Below are positions 8,865 through 16,440 of a stretch of 48,283 nucleotides of DNA, one piece after another (position 1 is the first letter of the stretch; each line of letters opens with the position of its first letter). Source of the DNA: Actinomycetota bacterium (GTDB lineage: Bacteria; Actinomycetota; Thermoleophilia; Solirubrobacterales; 70-9); contig JAFDWG010000326.1 of the NCBI GenBank assembly GCA_018268605.1, forward strand, positions 1-48,283, read 5' to 3'. A model generated the notes under the pieces. It saw only the letters and a list, made by a program, of their open reading frames with translations. It made no database searches and had not been told where the DNA came from. Made by a program: the position numbers and the translations under genes.

Positions 8865-10075
8865 GCGACGTACTCGTGGCCGACCAGGCCAAGACGGAGA
8901 CGAAGACCTACCGAGGGGCGTCGATCGAGGAGCTGCTGCCCCGGATCCGCGCCGAGCTCGGGCCGGAGGCGGTGATAGTCACCCGCCGCGAGGGGTTGAT
9001 CGGCGGCGTCGCCGGCTTCTTCCAGAAGAAGTGCGTGGAGGTCGACGCGCGGCCAGGGGCCCCGCGGATCGATGTGTATGACGACGGCGGGGATCGGCCC
9101 GAAACGGTCATCGAGCCGCCCGCGGTGAGCGAACCGCACATCGTCCGCAACGACGCGGCGACCCGCGAGGGCCTCGAAACGCCTGCTGTGAAGCGGTTGG
9201 TAGGCGAAGCGAAGCCGTTCGCGGACCTACTCGAGGAGATGACCCCGCAGCCGTCCCAGGCCGCGAAGGGTTACGCCGCGGCCGAGTCGGCCGTCGAGTC
9301 GGAGCCGGAGAGCGAGGTCGACCCCACTCCCGAGCCGCGCCGGATCGCTTCCCTCCGCGAGGGCATGGTCGCGGCCGGGCTCGGCGCCGATCTCGCGGCC
9401 GACGTCGTCGAGGCGGTGGTCGCCAACGTCGCCCCCTTCGCCACCCCCAGCCGCCTGCGCACCCTGGTCCGCAACGAGCTGGCGCTGCGGCTGCCGGTCG
9501 CCCCGGCGCCCGGCCCGGGGCGGCGCCACCTGGCGGTCGTCGGCCCCGCCGGGACGGGGAAAACCGCCGCTGTCGCCCGCGTCGCCGCCGCACACGCCGC
9601 CGCCGGCCAGAACGTCGCCTGCCTGACGCTCGAACCGGCCGACGGCGGCGCCGCGCTGCGGGCGATGCTCGCGGGCTCGGGCGTCGGGGTGGAAGCGATC
9701 TCCTACGAGGACCTCGCGGTGGCGCTGCTCGGCGCGTCGGCGCAGCTGGTCCTGATCGACACTCCCGCCGCCGCGCCGAGCAGCGGCGTCACGGTCGAGT
9801 CCCTCGGCGCGACGCTCGGCGCCGCCGGGGTCGACGAGATCCACCTGGCGGTGCGAGCCGGCACCGCGTCCCCGGCCGCGGTCGAGATGCACGAGAGCCT
9901 CAAGGGCCTCGCGCCGAACCGGATCCTGGTCAGCGCCGCCGCCGACACCAGCTACATCGGCGCCGCGGTCGACGTCGCGATCCGCACCTCGCTGCCGGTC
10001 CACTACGTCGCCGAGACCGTGGTCGAGCTGGCCCCCGCCGATCCGCGTGACCTGGCCTCGAGGATCGTGCCATGA
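8861..10075 (+). CDS. flhF: FlhF-like SRP-type GTPase with degenerate nucleotide motifs
   Basis: A 404-residue protein directly after flhA, the standard place for flhF, which helps place the flagellum. The N-terminal block (KTYRGASIEELLPRIRAELG, then VIVTRR) matches FlhF. A linker of about 80 residues follows, then an NG-type domain. The P-loop is present at 228-235 (GPAGTGKT). Other GTPase motifs are altered: the DTYR segment reads LEPADGGAAL, the DTAGR loop reads DTPAAAP (300-306), and no TKxDE specificity motif is seen near RILVSAAADTS. The overall fold appears kept (LPVHYVAETV near the end). The start overlaps the flhA stop (ATGA). It may bind nucleotide poorly or with changed specificity. 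Confidence 0.8.
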   Translation: MSDVLVADQAKTETKTYRGASIEELLPRIRAELGPEAVIVTRREGLIGGVAGFFQKKCVEVDARPGAPRIDVYDDGGDRPETVIEPPAVSEPHIVRNDAATREGLETPAVKRLVGEAKPFADLLEEMTPQPSQAAKGYAAAESAVESEPESEVDPTPEPRRIASLREGMVAAGLGADLAADVVEAVVANVAPFATPSRLRTLVRNELALRLPVAPAPGPGRRHLAVVGPAGTGKTAAVARVAAAHAAAGQNVACLTLEPADGGAALRAMLAGSGVGVEAISYEDLAVALLGASAQLVLIDTPAAAPSSGVTVESLGATLGAAGVDEIHLAVRAGTASPAAVEMHESLKGLAPNRILVSAAADTSYIGAAVDVAIRTSLPVHYVAETVVELAPADPRDLASRIVP

Positions 10076-10464
10076 GCCCGGCCCGTCCCATCGCCTCCGA
10101 CCGCAAGGAGAACTTCGACGGGATCCCGCAGGAGGAGGTCACGATCCGCCTCCGCGACCACCCGCGGGCCCTCCGCCAGATCGAGGCGGCGCGCGGCTGG
10201 GGTGGCATCGGCTGCTTCGCCCTCGTCGCCCTGCTCGGGCTCGCCTCCGGCGTGCCGCCGGCGACGATCGGGGTGCGCGCGCTGATCGCCGGGGTCGTCG
10301 GCTACATGGTCTGCTGGTTCCTCGCGGTGACGGTCTGGCGCCATCTTGCGGTCGCCGAGGAGGCCGCGGCACGGTCGTTCGCCGAACAACGCCGCACCGC
10401 GCTGCTGGAGGAGATCAAACGGCGGTCCGCCGGGCTCGCCGAGCAGGAGGAGGGTCTCGGATGA
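10072..10464 (+). CDS. Small membrane protein of unknown function in flagellar operon
   Basis: A 130-residue protein I do not recognise. A polar N-terminus (1-45) is followed by two hydrophobic helices (about 46-65 and 69-90, GCFALVALLGLASGV and ALIAGVVGYMVCWFLAV) and a charged, probably coiled-coil C-terminus (about 95-130). It overlaps the flhF-like gene (ATGA) and the fliM start, so it is co-translated with them. It occupies the slot where flhG usually stands but has no Walker motifs and is not an ATPase. A motor- or envelope-associated role is only a guess from context. Confidence 0.75.
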   Translation: MSPARPIASDRKENFDGIPQEEVTIRLRDHPRALRQIEAARGWGGIGCFALVALLGLASGVPPATIGVRALIAGVVGYMVCWFLAVTVWRHLAVAEEAAARSFAEQRRTALLEEIKRRSAGLAEQEEGLG

Positions 10465-11678
10465 CCACGATGAAGAAGATCGACTTCACCCGGCCGACCA
10501 AGTTCACGCCGGACCACGAGCGGCGGCTCGGGCGGGCGCTGGCAGCGTTCTGCCGCACGAGCTCGACGCGGCTCTCGGCGGAGCTGCGGCTGCCGATCGA
10601 ACTCGAGTTCGTCGAGGCGACCCAGCTCACCTGGGCCAACGCCCACGAGCGGCTCGCCTCGTCCGCCCTCTGCGCGGTGGTCGAGCTGCAGCCGACCGGG
10701 ACACAGGTCCTCCTCGCCGCCGACTCCGGCTTCATCCTCACCGGGATCGAGTCACTGCTCTCGGGCGGGCCGGAGGAGCCGCCGCCGGACCGGCGGCTGT
10801 CCGAGATCGACCTGGCGCTCGCCCGGCGCCTCTTCGACGACATGCTTTCCCAGCTGACCGCGGTCTGGCGCGACCTGACCGGTGCCGAACTGGCGCTGGC
10901 CGGGATCGATTCGCAGCTGGAGACGGCCGGGGTGGCGCCGGTCTCCGAGCCGACCCTGGAGCTGGCGATGCAAGCGCGCATACTGGGCTGCGAGTTCGCG
11001 CTGACGCTGCTGCTGCCGCACCGCGCGATCGCCCCGGTCGAGGAGCGCATCCTCGGGCGCCGTGGCGACGGAGACGACGCGCCGGACCCGGTGACCGGCC
11101 TGCGGCTGCGCGAGGCGATGGCCGGGATCGAGATCGCCCTGCGGGCGGAGATCGCCGGGCCGCAGACGCCCGCGGCGGAGGTCCTCGGGCTGGTGCCGGG
11201 GACGACGCTGCGGCTCGGCGGGCGGGTCGGCGAAGGGCTCGGCCTCTGCGTGGAGGGTGTGCGGGTGATGCGGGCGAAGCCGGGGCGCAGCGGCAGCCGG
11301 CGCGCGGTCCAGGTGTTGGAGGCGCTCGAGCCCGGCGCCGCGGACGGATTGGCGCGGCTGGCGACCGGCGCCCATCGGGCGGCGGGCGCCGTGGAGGAGG
11401 GCGGCGGGGAGGCCGACCCGGCGCTCCGCGGCGCGCTCGGCCAGGTGCCGGTGCGGGTCTGGGCCGAGCTCGGCCGCGCACGTCTGCCGCTGGCGGAGGT
11501 AGTGGCGCTCGGGGTCGGCGCGGTGGTCGAGCTCGACCGCCGGCTCGAGGACCCGATCGACCTTTACGTCAACGGCCTGCGGCTCGGCCACGGCGAGCTG
11601 GAGATCGTCGACGACGAATGGGCCGTGCGGGTGGACGCGGTGACCGGGCTCGGCGAGCCGGCGGTCGCCCTGGGCTGA
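10461..11678 (+). CDS. fliM: Flagellar motor switch protein FliM (SPOA C-terminus)
   Basis: A 405-residue protein. The N-terminal FliM block (KIDFTRPTKFTPDHERRLGRALAAF) and the CheC-like middle domain are clear; a C-terminal SPOA domain (about 325-395: LGQVPVRVWAELGRARLPLAEV, IDLYVNGLRLGHGEL) is the part that pairs with FliN. The classic N-terminal CheY-binding peptide is not evident, since the protein starts almost directly with the KIDFTRP segment. The start ATG at 10461 follows AGGAGG (10446-10451). The frame is open upstream but this start matches family length. Confidence 0.92.
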   Translation: MTTMKKIDFTRPTKFTPDHERRLGRALAAFCRTSSTRLSAELRLPIELEFVEATQLTWANAHERLASSALCAVVELQPTGTQVLLAADSGFILTGIESLLSGGPEEPPPDRRLSEIDLALARRLFDDMLSQLTAVWRDLTGAELALAGIDSQLETAGVAPVSEPTLELAMQARILGCEFALTLLLPHRAIAPVEERILGRRGDGDDAPDPVTGLRLREAMAGIEIALRAEIAGPQTPAAEVLGLVPGTTLRLGGRVGEGLGLCVEGVRVMRAKPGRSGSRRAVQVLEALEPGAADGLARLATGAHRAAGAVEEGGGEADPALRGALGQVPVRVWAELGRARLPLAEVVALGVGAVVELDRRLEDPIDLYVNGLRLGHGELEIVDDEWAVRVDAVTGLGEPAVALG

Positions 11679-11681
11679 GCG

Positions 11682-12872
11682 ATGGCTGCCGTCAGCGTCA
11701 TCGTCCACCTCGACGGAGGCCGCGAGCGGACCCTCCGCTGCCTGGAGGCCCTCGCCGCGCTCGCCGACGAGCCGACCTTCGAGGCGATCCTCGTCGACGA
11801 CGCGTCCCCCGACCTCGGCGACCTCCTCGCCGGTCTGAGCGGTGACGTCAAGGTGCTGCGCAACGAGCGCCGCGAGGGCTTCGTCGCAAGCGCGATCCGC
11901 GCCGCTGCCCAGGCGAGCGCCGACACCATCGTCCTCCTCCGCGGCCCGGCCCTCCTGTCGCCCGACGCCCTCGCCCACCTCGTTGTCGACGGGCCGAAAA
12001 CTAGACAGATAGACAAGTTTTCGGCCCATCAACCCCGGGGATCGGCGGCGGGGCTACCAGGCGAGCCGGCGGCGCATCCGACCTCCACCCACGCCCTCGC
12101 TTTGCGTCGCCGCGACGTGGATTGCCTCCGGGACGCGGCGGGGGCCGCGCCGGGGTTCGAGCTCGCCGCGGTCTGCGCGGAGCTCGCACGGCGCGGGGAC
12201 GTCATCACCGCCCCGGACGCCATCGCCGCCCCGGCCGGCGCGACCGTCGCCGCCCGCCAGGCGCCCGGCGACCGCGCCGAGCTCACCATCGTCGTCCCCA
12301 CCCTCGACGCCACCGCGCCCAGGGTGCGCGACTGCCTGGCGGCGATCGCCGTGAACACCGCCGCCGCGCACCAGGTCGTCGTCTTCGACAACGGCTCGCC
12401 GCCGCAGGGCTTCACCGCGCCGGTGAACGCCGGGCTGCGCGCCGTCGACACTCCCTACGCGGTGGTGATGAACGATGACGTCGAGGTGCTCGACGGGTGG
12501 TGGGAGCCGCTGCGCGCGGCGCTCGACGAGGGCGCCGCGGTCGTCTTCCCGCGGACCGTCGAAGGCGCGATGCGCGAGGACTTCGCCGCCTGGTGCTTCG
12601 GGGTCGGCGCCGGAACGATCGCCGAGATATCCCATGCCGCCGGCGAGTTCTTCGACCCGGCGCTGCGCGTCTGGTTCCAGGACACCGACCTCCTGCTCCG
12701 ACTGCGCGCGGTCGATCGGCCGCCACGCCTCGTGCACGAGTCCCGGATCCGCCACGCGCTCTCGGCCACCGTCCGCAGCGAGGACCCGGCGCTCCGCGCC
12801 TGGATCGAACGGACGATCGCCGCCGACAAAGCCGCCTTCAACCGCAAGCACCCGACCGTCACCATCACGTGA
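11682..12872 (+). CDS. Double-domain GT2 glycosyltransferase carrying an in-frame palindrome
   Basis: A 396-residue protein. The first half begins like a family 2 glycosyltransferase (VSVIVHLDGG, AILVDDASPD) but breaks down after residue 103. The second half is a recognisable GT2 domain (about 201-365; LTIVVPTL, VFDNGS, MNDDVEV with DD at 265-266, and WFQDTDLLLRL). Residues 104-116 are encoded by a perfect inverted repeat at 11991-12027 that keeps the frame. The gene follows fliM by 3 bases and overlaps the methyltransferase, so glycosylation of flagellin or another surface polymer is likely. Substrate unknown. Confidence 0.78.
   Translation: MAAVSVIVHLDGGRERTLRCLEALAALADEPTFEAILVDDASPDLGDLLAGLSGDVKVLRNERREGFVASAIRAAAQASADTIVLLRGPALLSPDALAHLVVDGPKTRQIDKFSAHQPRGSAAGLPGEPAAHPTSTHALALRRRDVDCLRDAAGAAPGFELAAVCAELARRGDVITAPDAIAAPAGATVAARQAPGDRAELTIVVPTLDATAPRVRDCLAAIAVNTAAAHQVVVFDNGSPPQGFTAPVNAGLRAVDTPYAVVMNDDVEVLDGWWEPLRAALDEGAAVVFPRTVEGAMREDFAAWCFGVGAGTIAEISHAAGEFFDPALRVWFQDTDLLLRLRAVDRPPRLVHESRIRHALSATVRSEDPALRAWIERTIAADKAAFNRKHPTVTIT
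11991..12027. repeat. Perfect 11-bp inverted repeat inside the glycosyltransferase gene
   Basis: GGGCCGAAAAC at 11991-12001 pairs exactly with GTTTTCGGCCC at 12017-12027 around an AT-richer 15-base loop. Outer GTTG/CAAC bases extend the symmetry. It falls in the first GT2 domain and does not break the frame. The local A/T content is unlike the surrounding gene, suggesting an inserted palindromic element. Confidence 0.7.
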
Positions 12873-13537
12873 GCCCCCAGGACGACGCCTACTTCGAATT
12901 CGACCGGCCCGAGCTCCGCGCACTGGTGCCTGCGGAGGCGGGCCGGGTCCTCGACGTGGGTTGCGGCGCGGGCGCGCTCGGCGGTGCCCTGCGCGAGGAA
13001 CGCGGGGCCAGCGTGATGGGCCTCGAGCTCTCTCCCGATGCCGCCGCCCGCGCCCGCGAGCGTCTCGACGCCGTGGTCGAGGCCGACCTCGACGACCTCG
13101 ACGACCTCCCCTTCGAGCGCGGCAGCTTCGACGCGATGATCTTCGGCGACGTCCTCGAGCACCTCCGCGACCCCCATCGCCTCCTCCGTACCCTCCGCCC
13201 CTGGCTCGCCGACGACGGCGTCCTCGTCTGCTCGATCCCCAACGTCGGCCACTGGTCGGTCGTCCTCCCCCTCCTCGCCAACGACCGCTGGCCCTACGCC
13301 GACGCCGGCCTCCTCGACCGCACCCACGTCCACTTCTTCACCCTCGCCGAGGCCGAGCTGATGCTCCGCGAATGCGGCTTCACGGTCGAGTCCGCCGCAT
13401 CGACGACCCTCGCCCAGCCCCCACCTCCCACCGTCGACCACCTGGCCCGCTTCCTCGCCGCCCTCGGTACGGACGAGTCCCTCGCCCGCCAACGCCTCAC
13501 CGCCTACCAGTACCTCCTCGTCGCCCGCCCGGTCTAG
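12869..13537 (+). CDS. Class I SAM-dependent methyltransferase
   Basis: A 222-residue methyltransferase. Motif I is DVGCGAG at 29-35, followed by the acidic GLELSPDAAARAR strand, then FDAMIFGDVLEHLRDP (motif II with the EHL of Methyltransf_11/23 types) and VCSIPNVGHWSV. It resembles MetW/sugar or lipid methyltransferases that accompany glycosyltransferases. The GTG start overlaps the glycosyltransferase stop (GTGA). A role in decorating a glycan, perhaps on flagellin, is inferred from position only. Confidence 0.82.
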   Translation: MSPQDDAYFEFDRPELRALVPAEAGRVLDVGCGAGALGGALREERGASVMGLELSPDAAARARERLDAVVEADLDDLDDLPFERGSFDAMIFGDVLEHLRDPHRLLRTLRPWLADDGVLVCSIPNVGHWSVVLPLLANDRWPYADAGLLDRTHVHFFTLAEAELMLRECGFTVESAASTTLAQPPPPTVDHLARFLAALGTDESLARQRLTAYQYLLVARPV

Positions 13538-13579
13538 CGGGTCCCCGGGGAAAGGGACGCAAGGCGTCCCGGCGAGCAT

Positions 13580-13629
13580 GGCCGTCCCGGCCACAGCCCG
13601 GGCAGGCTGTGGCCGTGGCCGGGACGGCC
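13580..13629. repeat. Hairpin B, copy I
   Basis: A 15-bp perfect stem (13580-13594 with 13615-13629, GGCCGTCCCGGCCAC). GGCCACAGCC (13589-13598) can instead pair with the GGCTGTGGCC that ends at 13613, giving an alternative fold. Compared with copies II-IV the stem reads CCC where they read CTC, and the opposite arm changes to match. Confidence 0.7.
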
Positions 13630-13783
13630 GGGGTATGAGAGGTGAGGAGAAACTCCGACGCCGTCCCGGGAGACGTGCGGGAGATGTCGGGAAGTCCACG
13701 CTTCCGTGCGTGTCGCACAACACCGACCTATGTGCGCGGCAGGTTGACCCCCCTACAGGGGGTGGATCTGCCCCGCCCATCTC

Positions 13784-13828
13784 CGTGCCGCACATTGGTG
13801 CCCCCATAGGGCACGAATGTGCGGCACG
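13784..13828. repeat. Central palindrome of copy I with CCATA loop
   Basis: Outer arms of 13 bp (CGTGCCGCACATT, 13784-13796, with 13816-13828) enclose inner arms GTGCCC (13798-13803) and GGGCAC (13809-13814) capped by CCATA (13804-13808). A neighbouring small hairpin, ACCCCC-CTACA-GGGGGT (about 13747-13763), lies just upstream. Confidence 0.7.
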
Positions 13829-13897
13829 TCCTTCGGGATCGGCCGAGGTGTGGCAACTCACGCACGGACCCCCGGAGGAACACCGCACTCCCTCCGT

Positions 13898-13951
13898 CCT
13901 GGGCGTCTCATGGAGGTCACAGCCTGCCAGGACCTCCATGAGACGCCCAGG
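13898..13951. repeat. Hairpin A, copy I
   Basis: A 21-bp perfect stem: 13898-13918 (CCTGGGCGTCTCATGGAGG plus TC) with 13931-13951, and a 12-base loop. The core CCTGGGCGTCTCAT recurs in copies II, III and V. Confidence 0.75.
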
Positions 13952-13987
13952 GCACCGCCCCTCGGACGGCCGCCACCAGAAGATCCC

Positions 13988-14014
13988 TAAAGGTTCCTCC
14001 CGTCCTGCCGATCA
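13988..14014 (+). promoter_or_regulatory. Sigma-28-type promoter of flagellin
   Basis: TAAA at 13988-13991, a 15-base spacer, and GCCGATCA at 14007-14014: one mismatch to the FliA consensus and identical in both boxes to the fliO site. The predicted start near 14021 gives a leader of about 70 nt before the flagellin ATG. Confidence 0.82.
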
Positions 14015-14092
14015 GAGGGACGACATAAACCATGGGGCGACACGGATGTCGCCTCGGGACCATCAACCAACGATCCAAGGAGAGAGATCGGA
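14015..14092 (+). promoter_or_regulatory. Flagellin mRNA leader with candidate CsrA sites
   Basis: The leader contains several GGA triplets (about 14018, 14044-14046, 14056-14058). One GGA (14079-14081) is inside the ribosome-binding site AAGGAGAG, and another (14090-14092) touches the ATG. CsrA binds GGA motifs, and in Bacillus it represses flagellin this way with FliW as antagonist. csrA and fliW lie 2-3 kb away. Binding here is inferred. Confidence 0.5.
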
Positions 14093-14905
14093 ATGTCCCT
14101 TCGTGTTCAGACCAACATGGAAGCCTTCAACGCGCACCGGAACCTGGTGTCGACGAGCGAAGGCATCGGCAAAGCGATGGAACGCCTGTCCTCGGGCTAC
14201 CGCATCAACCGTGCCGCGGACGACGCCGCCGGCCTGGCGATCAGCGAAAGGCTGAAGGCCCAGGTCAAAGGCATCGGCCAGGCGCAGCGGAACGTGCAGG
14301 ACGCCGTCTCCGTCGTGCAGACCGCTGAAGGTGCCCTCAACGAGGTCCACTCGATGCTCCAGCGCACCCGCGAACTCGCCGTCCAGTTCAAGAACGGCTC
14401 GCTCTCGGAAGGCGACAAGGTGTCGATCCAGTCGGAGATCAACCAGCTCGCCAGCGAGGTGGCCCAGATCGGCGAAGACACCGAATTCAACGGCATCAAG
14501 CTGTTGAACGAAAAAGCGACGATCACCTTCCAGGTCGGCGCGAACGACGGCGAGGTGATCAGCGTCTCCACGATCAGCCTCGGCGAAGCGGTCAAAGCCG
14601 CGGCGTTCGAACTCAAATCGGGCACCGAAGGCGCCGAAGACATCAAACAGATCGACTCGGCGATCGAAGCGGTGTCGAGCCAGCGCGCCGAATTCGGCGC
14701 GGTGCAGAACCGCCTCGAACACACGCTCAACAACCTGGCCGTCTACCAGGAAAACCTGAGCGCCTCGGAAAGCCGTATCCGCGACGTGGACATGGCCTCC
14801 GAAATGGTCCAATTCACCAAGCTGCAGATCCTGCAGCAGGCCGGCACCTCGATGCTGGCGCAGGCCCAGCAGTCCGGGTCGGCGGTGCTGAAGCTCCTCG
14901 GCTAG
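14093..14905 (+). CDS. fliC: Flagellin
   Basis: A 270-residue flagellin, near the minimal size. It has the conserved N-terminal D0/D1 helices (SLRVQTNMEAFNAHRNL, SSGYRINRAADDAAGLAISE) and the C-terminal D1/D0 helices (SRIRDVDMASEMVQFTK, QQAGTSMLAQA, ending VLKLLG), with only a short middle section (about 145-190) that would be surface-exposed. It is exported through the flagellar channel. A strong ribosome-binding site (AAGGAGAG) sits 8 bases before the ATG, and a sigma-28 promoter sits at 13988-14014. Glu and Lys codons are mostly GAA/AAA. A GC-rich hairpin follows the gene. Confidence 0.97.
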   Translation: MSLRVQTNMEAFNAHRNLVSTSEGIGKAMERLSSGYRINRAADDAAGLAISERLKAQVKGIGQAQRNVQDAVSVVQTAEGALNEVHSMLQRTRELAVQFKNGSLSEGDKVSIQSEINQLASEVAQIGEDTEFNGIKLLNEKATITFQVGANDGEVISVSTISLGEAVKAAAFELKSGTEGAEDIKQIDSAIEAVSSQRAEFGAVQNRLEHTLNNLAVYQENLSASESRIRDVDMASEMVQFTKLQILQQAGTSMLAQAQQSGSAVLKLLG

Positions 14906-14926
14906 AGAGGAGCGGGACGCATGCGG

Positions 14927-14957
14927 GCGGCCGGCCGGCGGGGAGCCGGCCGGCCGC
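14927..14957 (+). terminator. Hairpin after flagellin
   Basis: A 13-bp perfect GC-only stem (GCGGCCGGCCGGC with GCCGGCCGGCCGC, loop GGGGA), 21 bases after the flagellin stop. There is no following T run, so it may act with Rho or protect the 3' end rather than being a classic intrinsic terminator. Confidence 0.6.
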
Positions 14958-15056
14958 CTCGGAGTCTCGTCCAGGGTGCGTCCACAGGCGTCCAGGGATG
15001 GCTGCGCGCCGTTCTGACGAGGTCCTTCCACTTCTGGGTAATGGCATCAATGCGCT

Positions 15057-15083
15057 TAAAGATGTCCTGAGCGGGACCGATCA
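15057..15083 (+). promoter_or_regulatory. Sigma-28-type promoter before CHAP hydrolase gene
   Basis: TAAA at 15057-15060, 15-base spacer, ACCGATCA at 15076-15083. Seven bases further is about 15090, just before the ATG at 15092, so the message would be essentially leaderless. Confidence 0.65.
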
Positions 15084-15091
15084 AATGAGAG

Positions 15092-15757
15092 ATGACTCTC
15101 GAAACGACGCTCGCCCGGATCTCGGCGATCGAATCGGCCTTGGCGCCGCCGCCGGGCGGCGGAACCGGCGCGCCGGCTCCGGGCCTCGCGAGCGCCTCGG
15201 TCGCTTCACCCGCCTCCTCGACCTCCTTCTCGCAACTGCTGAACCGGGCCTCCACGAGCTCGACGCTCTTGCCCGGAGCCTCGCCGATCGCGCTCGGGAC
15301 GACCGCTGGAGCCAGTACCGCCGGCCTCGCCGCGGTGGCCGCGGCCAAGACCCAGGTGGGCCAGGCCGAGATGCCGCCCGGCTCCAACGAATCGCCGCGG
15401 ATCGCCGAATACCGAAGCGCGGTGCAGGGCGCCGTGGTCGGCCCCTGGTGCGCCGACTTCGCCTCCTGGTGCGCCGCCCAGGCGGGCATCCCGCTGGGAG
15501 AAAACGGAGAAGGCTTCCAGGGCGTCGGCGCGCTCTGGGAATGGGCGGAGGCAAGCGGCCGTGCGATCCCCGCCGACGAAGGCTCACCGGCCCCCGGCGA
15601 TCTGATCGTCTGGGGCTCCGACCATGTGGGGATCATCGAAGCGGTCGACCCCGACGGGACCATTCATACGATCGAGGGCAACTCGTCCGACGAAGTCGCC
15701 CAGCGCACCTACGGCCCGGGCGAAAGCGGCGCCACCGGATACGTCCGCCTCGGATGA
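15092..15757 (+). CDS. CHAP-domain peptidoglycan hydrolase, probably flagellar
   Basis: A 221-residue protein. The low-complexity N-terminus (1-85) has no Sec signal peptide. The C-terminal CHAP amidase/endopeptidase domain (about 85-221) shows the expected catalytic Cys120 (WCADFASW), His178 (DHVGIIE) and Asn197 (EGNSS). A sigma-28 promoter and a position next to flagellin suggest it opens the cell wall for the rod, as the enzymatic half of FlgJ does elsewhere; a separate FlgJ rod-binding domain is at 20208-20540. Export through the flagellar apparatus is a plausible inference. It overlaps the LuxR-type gene (ATGA). Confidence 0.85.
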   Translation: MTLETTLARISAIESALAPPPGGGTGAPAPGLASASVASPASSTSFSQLLNRASTSSTLLPGASPIALGTTAGASTAGLAAVAAAKTQVGQAEMPPGSNESPRIAEYRSAVQGAVVGPWCADFASWCAAQAGIPLGENGEGFQGVGALWEWAEASGRAIPADEGSPAPGDLIVWGSDHVGIIEAVDPDGTIHTIEGNSSDEVAQRTYGPGESGATGYVRLG

Positions 15758-16440
15758 GCTACCTGATCTCCAGCGACACGGCGCATGGCGCCGCGGCCAA
15801 GGGCCCTGCGACCCCGCCGCGAGCCCGGGCGTCGGCCGAGCTCTCGATTCGATTGCCACTCGTGGCCGTCTATGCGGAACGGGCGATCGCGCGCGCCGGT
15901 CTCGTCGCCCTGCTGCGCTCGCAGATGTTCGATGCCGTCATGCCCGAAGAGGAGGACCGCGGGCCGCTCGCCCTCCGTCCCGACGTGATCCTGATCGCCG
16001 GCTTCGCGCCGGAGCGCCGTCTCGCCGACAGCCTCGCGAGGCGCCATCGTGCCCCGGCGATGCTGATGCTCGACGGCCCGATCAGCGCCAATTCACCGGC
16101 GGAGCTGGGTGTGCACGGCGCGGTCTGCCGCGAGTGCCCGCCCGAGCGGCTGATCGAAGGGCTCCACGCCCTCGCCGCCGGCGGGACCTTCTTCGAGTGC
16201 CACACCCACCCCTCGGCACCGACCCCGACCGACTCGCTGCTCTCGCCCCGGGAGCGCCGCGTCACCGCCGAGCTGGCCCGTGGCGCGGGCGTCGAGGAGA
16301 TCGCCGCGGCGCTCTGCATCAGCCCCCACACCGCCCGCACCCACGTGCGGAACGTCCGTCGCAAACTCGGCGCCCGCACCTCGGCCGAGGCGGTCGCGCG
16401 TGCGCTCACCCTCGGTCTGGTGGCTGTACCGGCGCCGTGA
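15754..16440 (+). CDS. LuxR-family regulator with degenerate receiver
   Basis: A 228-residue protein. The N-terminal region (about 30-145) follows a response-regulator layout (LPLVAVYAERAIARAGLVALL, RPDVILIAGFAP, AVCRECPPERLIEGLHALAAG). At the end of the third strand, where the phosphorylated Asp normally stands (LLDxxMP), the sequence is LIAGFAP, so phosphorylation there is unlikely. The C-terminal GerE/LuxR helix-turn-helix (about 160-222, LLSPRERRVTAELARG, ISPHTARTHVRNVRRKL) is intact. It is co-translated with the CHAP gene, and its last 35 bases overlap the 3' end of csrA on the other strand. Confidence 0.82.
   Translation: MSYLISSDTAHGAAAKGPATPPRARASAELSIRLPLVAVYAERAIARAGLVALLRSQMFDAVMPEEEDRGPLALRPDVILIAGFAPERRLADSLARRHRAPAMLMLDGPISANSPAELGVHGAVCRECPPERLIEGLHALAAGGTFFECHTHPSAPTPTDSLLSPRERRVTAELARGAGVEEIAAALCISPHTARTHVRNVRRKLGARTSAEAVARALTLGLVAVPAP

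Larger units (their letters stand above)
13541..13975 (-). repeat. Modular palindromic element, copy I (inverted: B - centre - A)
   Basis: This gene-free stretch holds, left to right, the conserved tail and hairpin B (13580-13629), a shared block around 13648-13666 (GAGAAACTCCGACGCCGT), a central set of palindromes (13735-13828), and hairpin A (13898-13951). Read on the minus strand the order is A-centre-B, as in the other copies. Bases 13836-13974 are an inverted copy of 47941-48079 with no gaps and only a few differences. Confidence 0.72.

Noticed and set aside
13578-14255. Open frames across element copy I and the flagellin start (also 47976-48185 in copy V)
   Set aside because: Both share peptide pieces only because they read the same inverted repeat; no ribosome-binding site or family pattern, and the frames vanish in the other copies.
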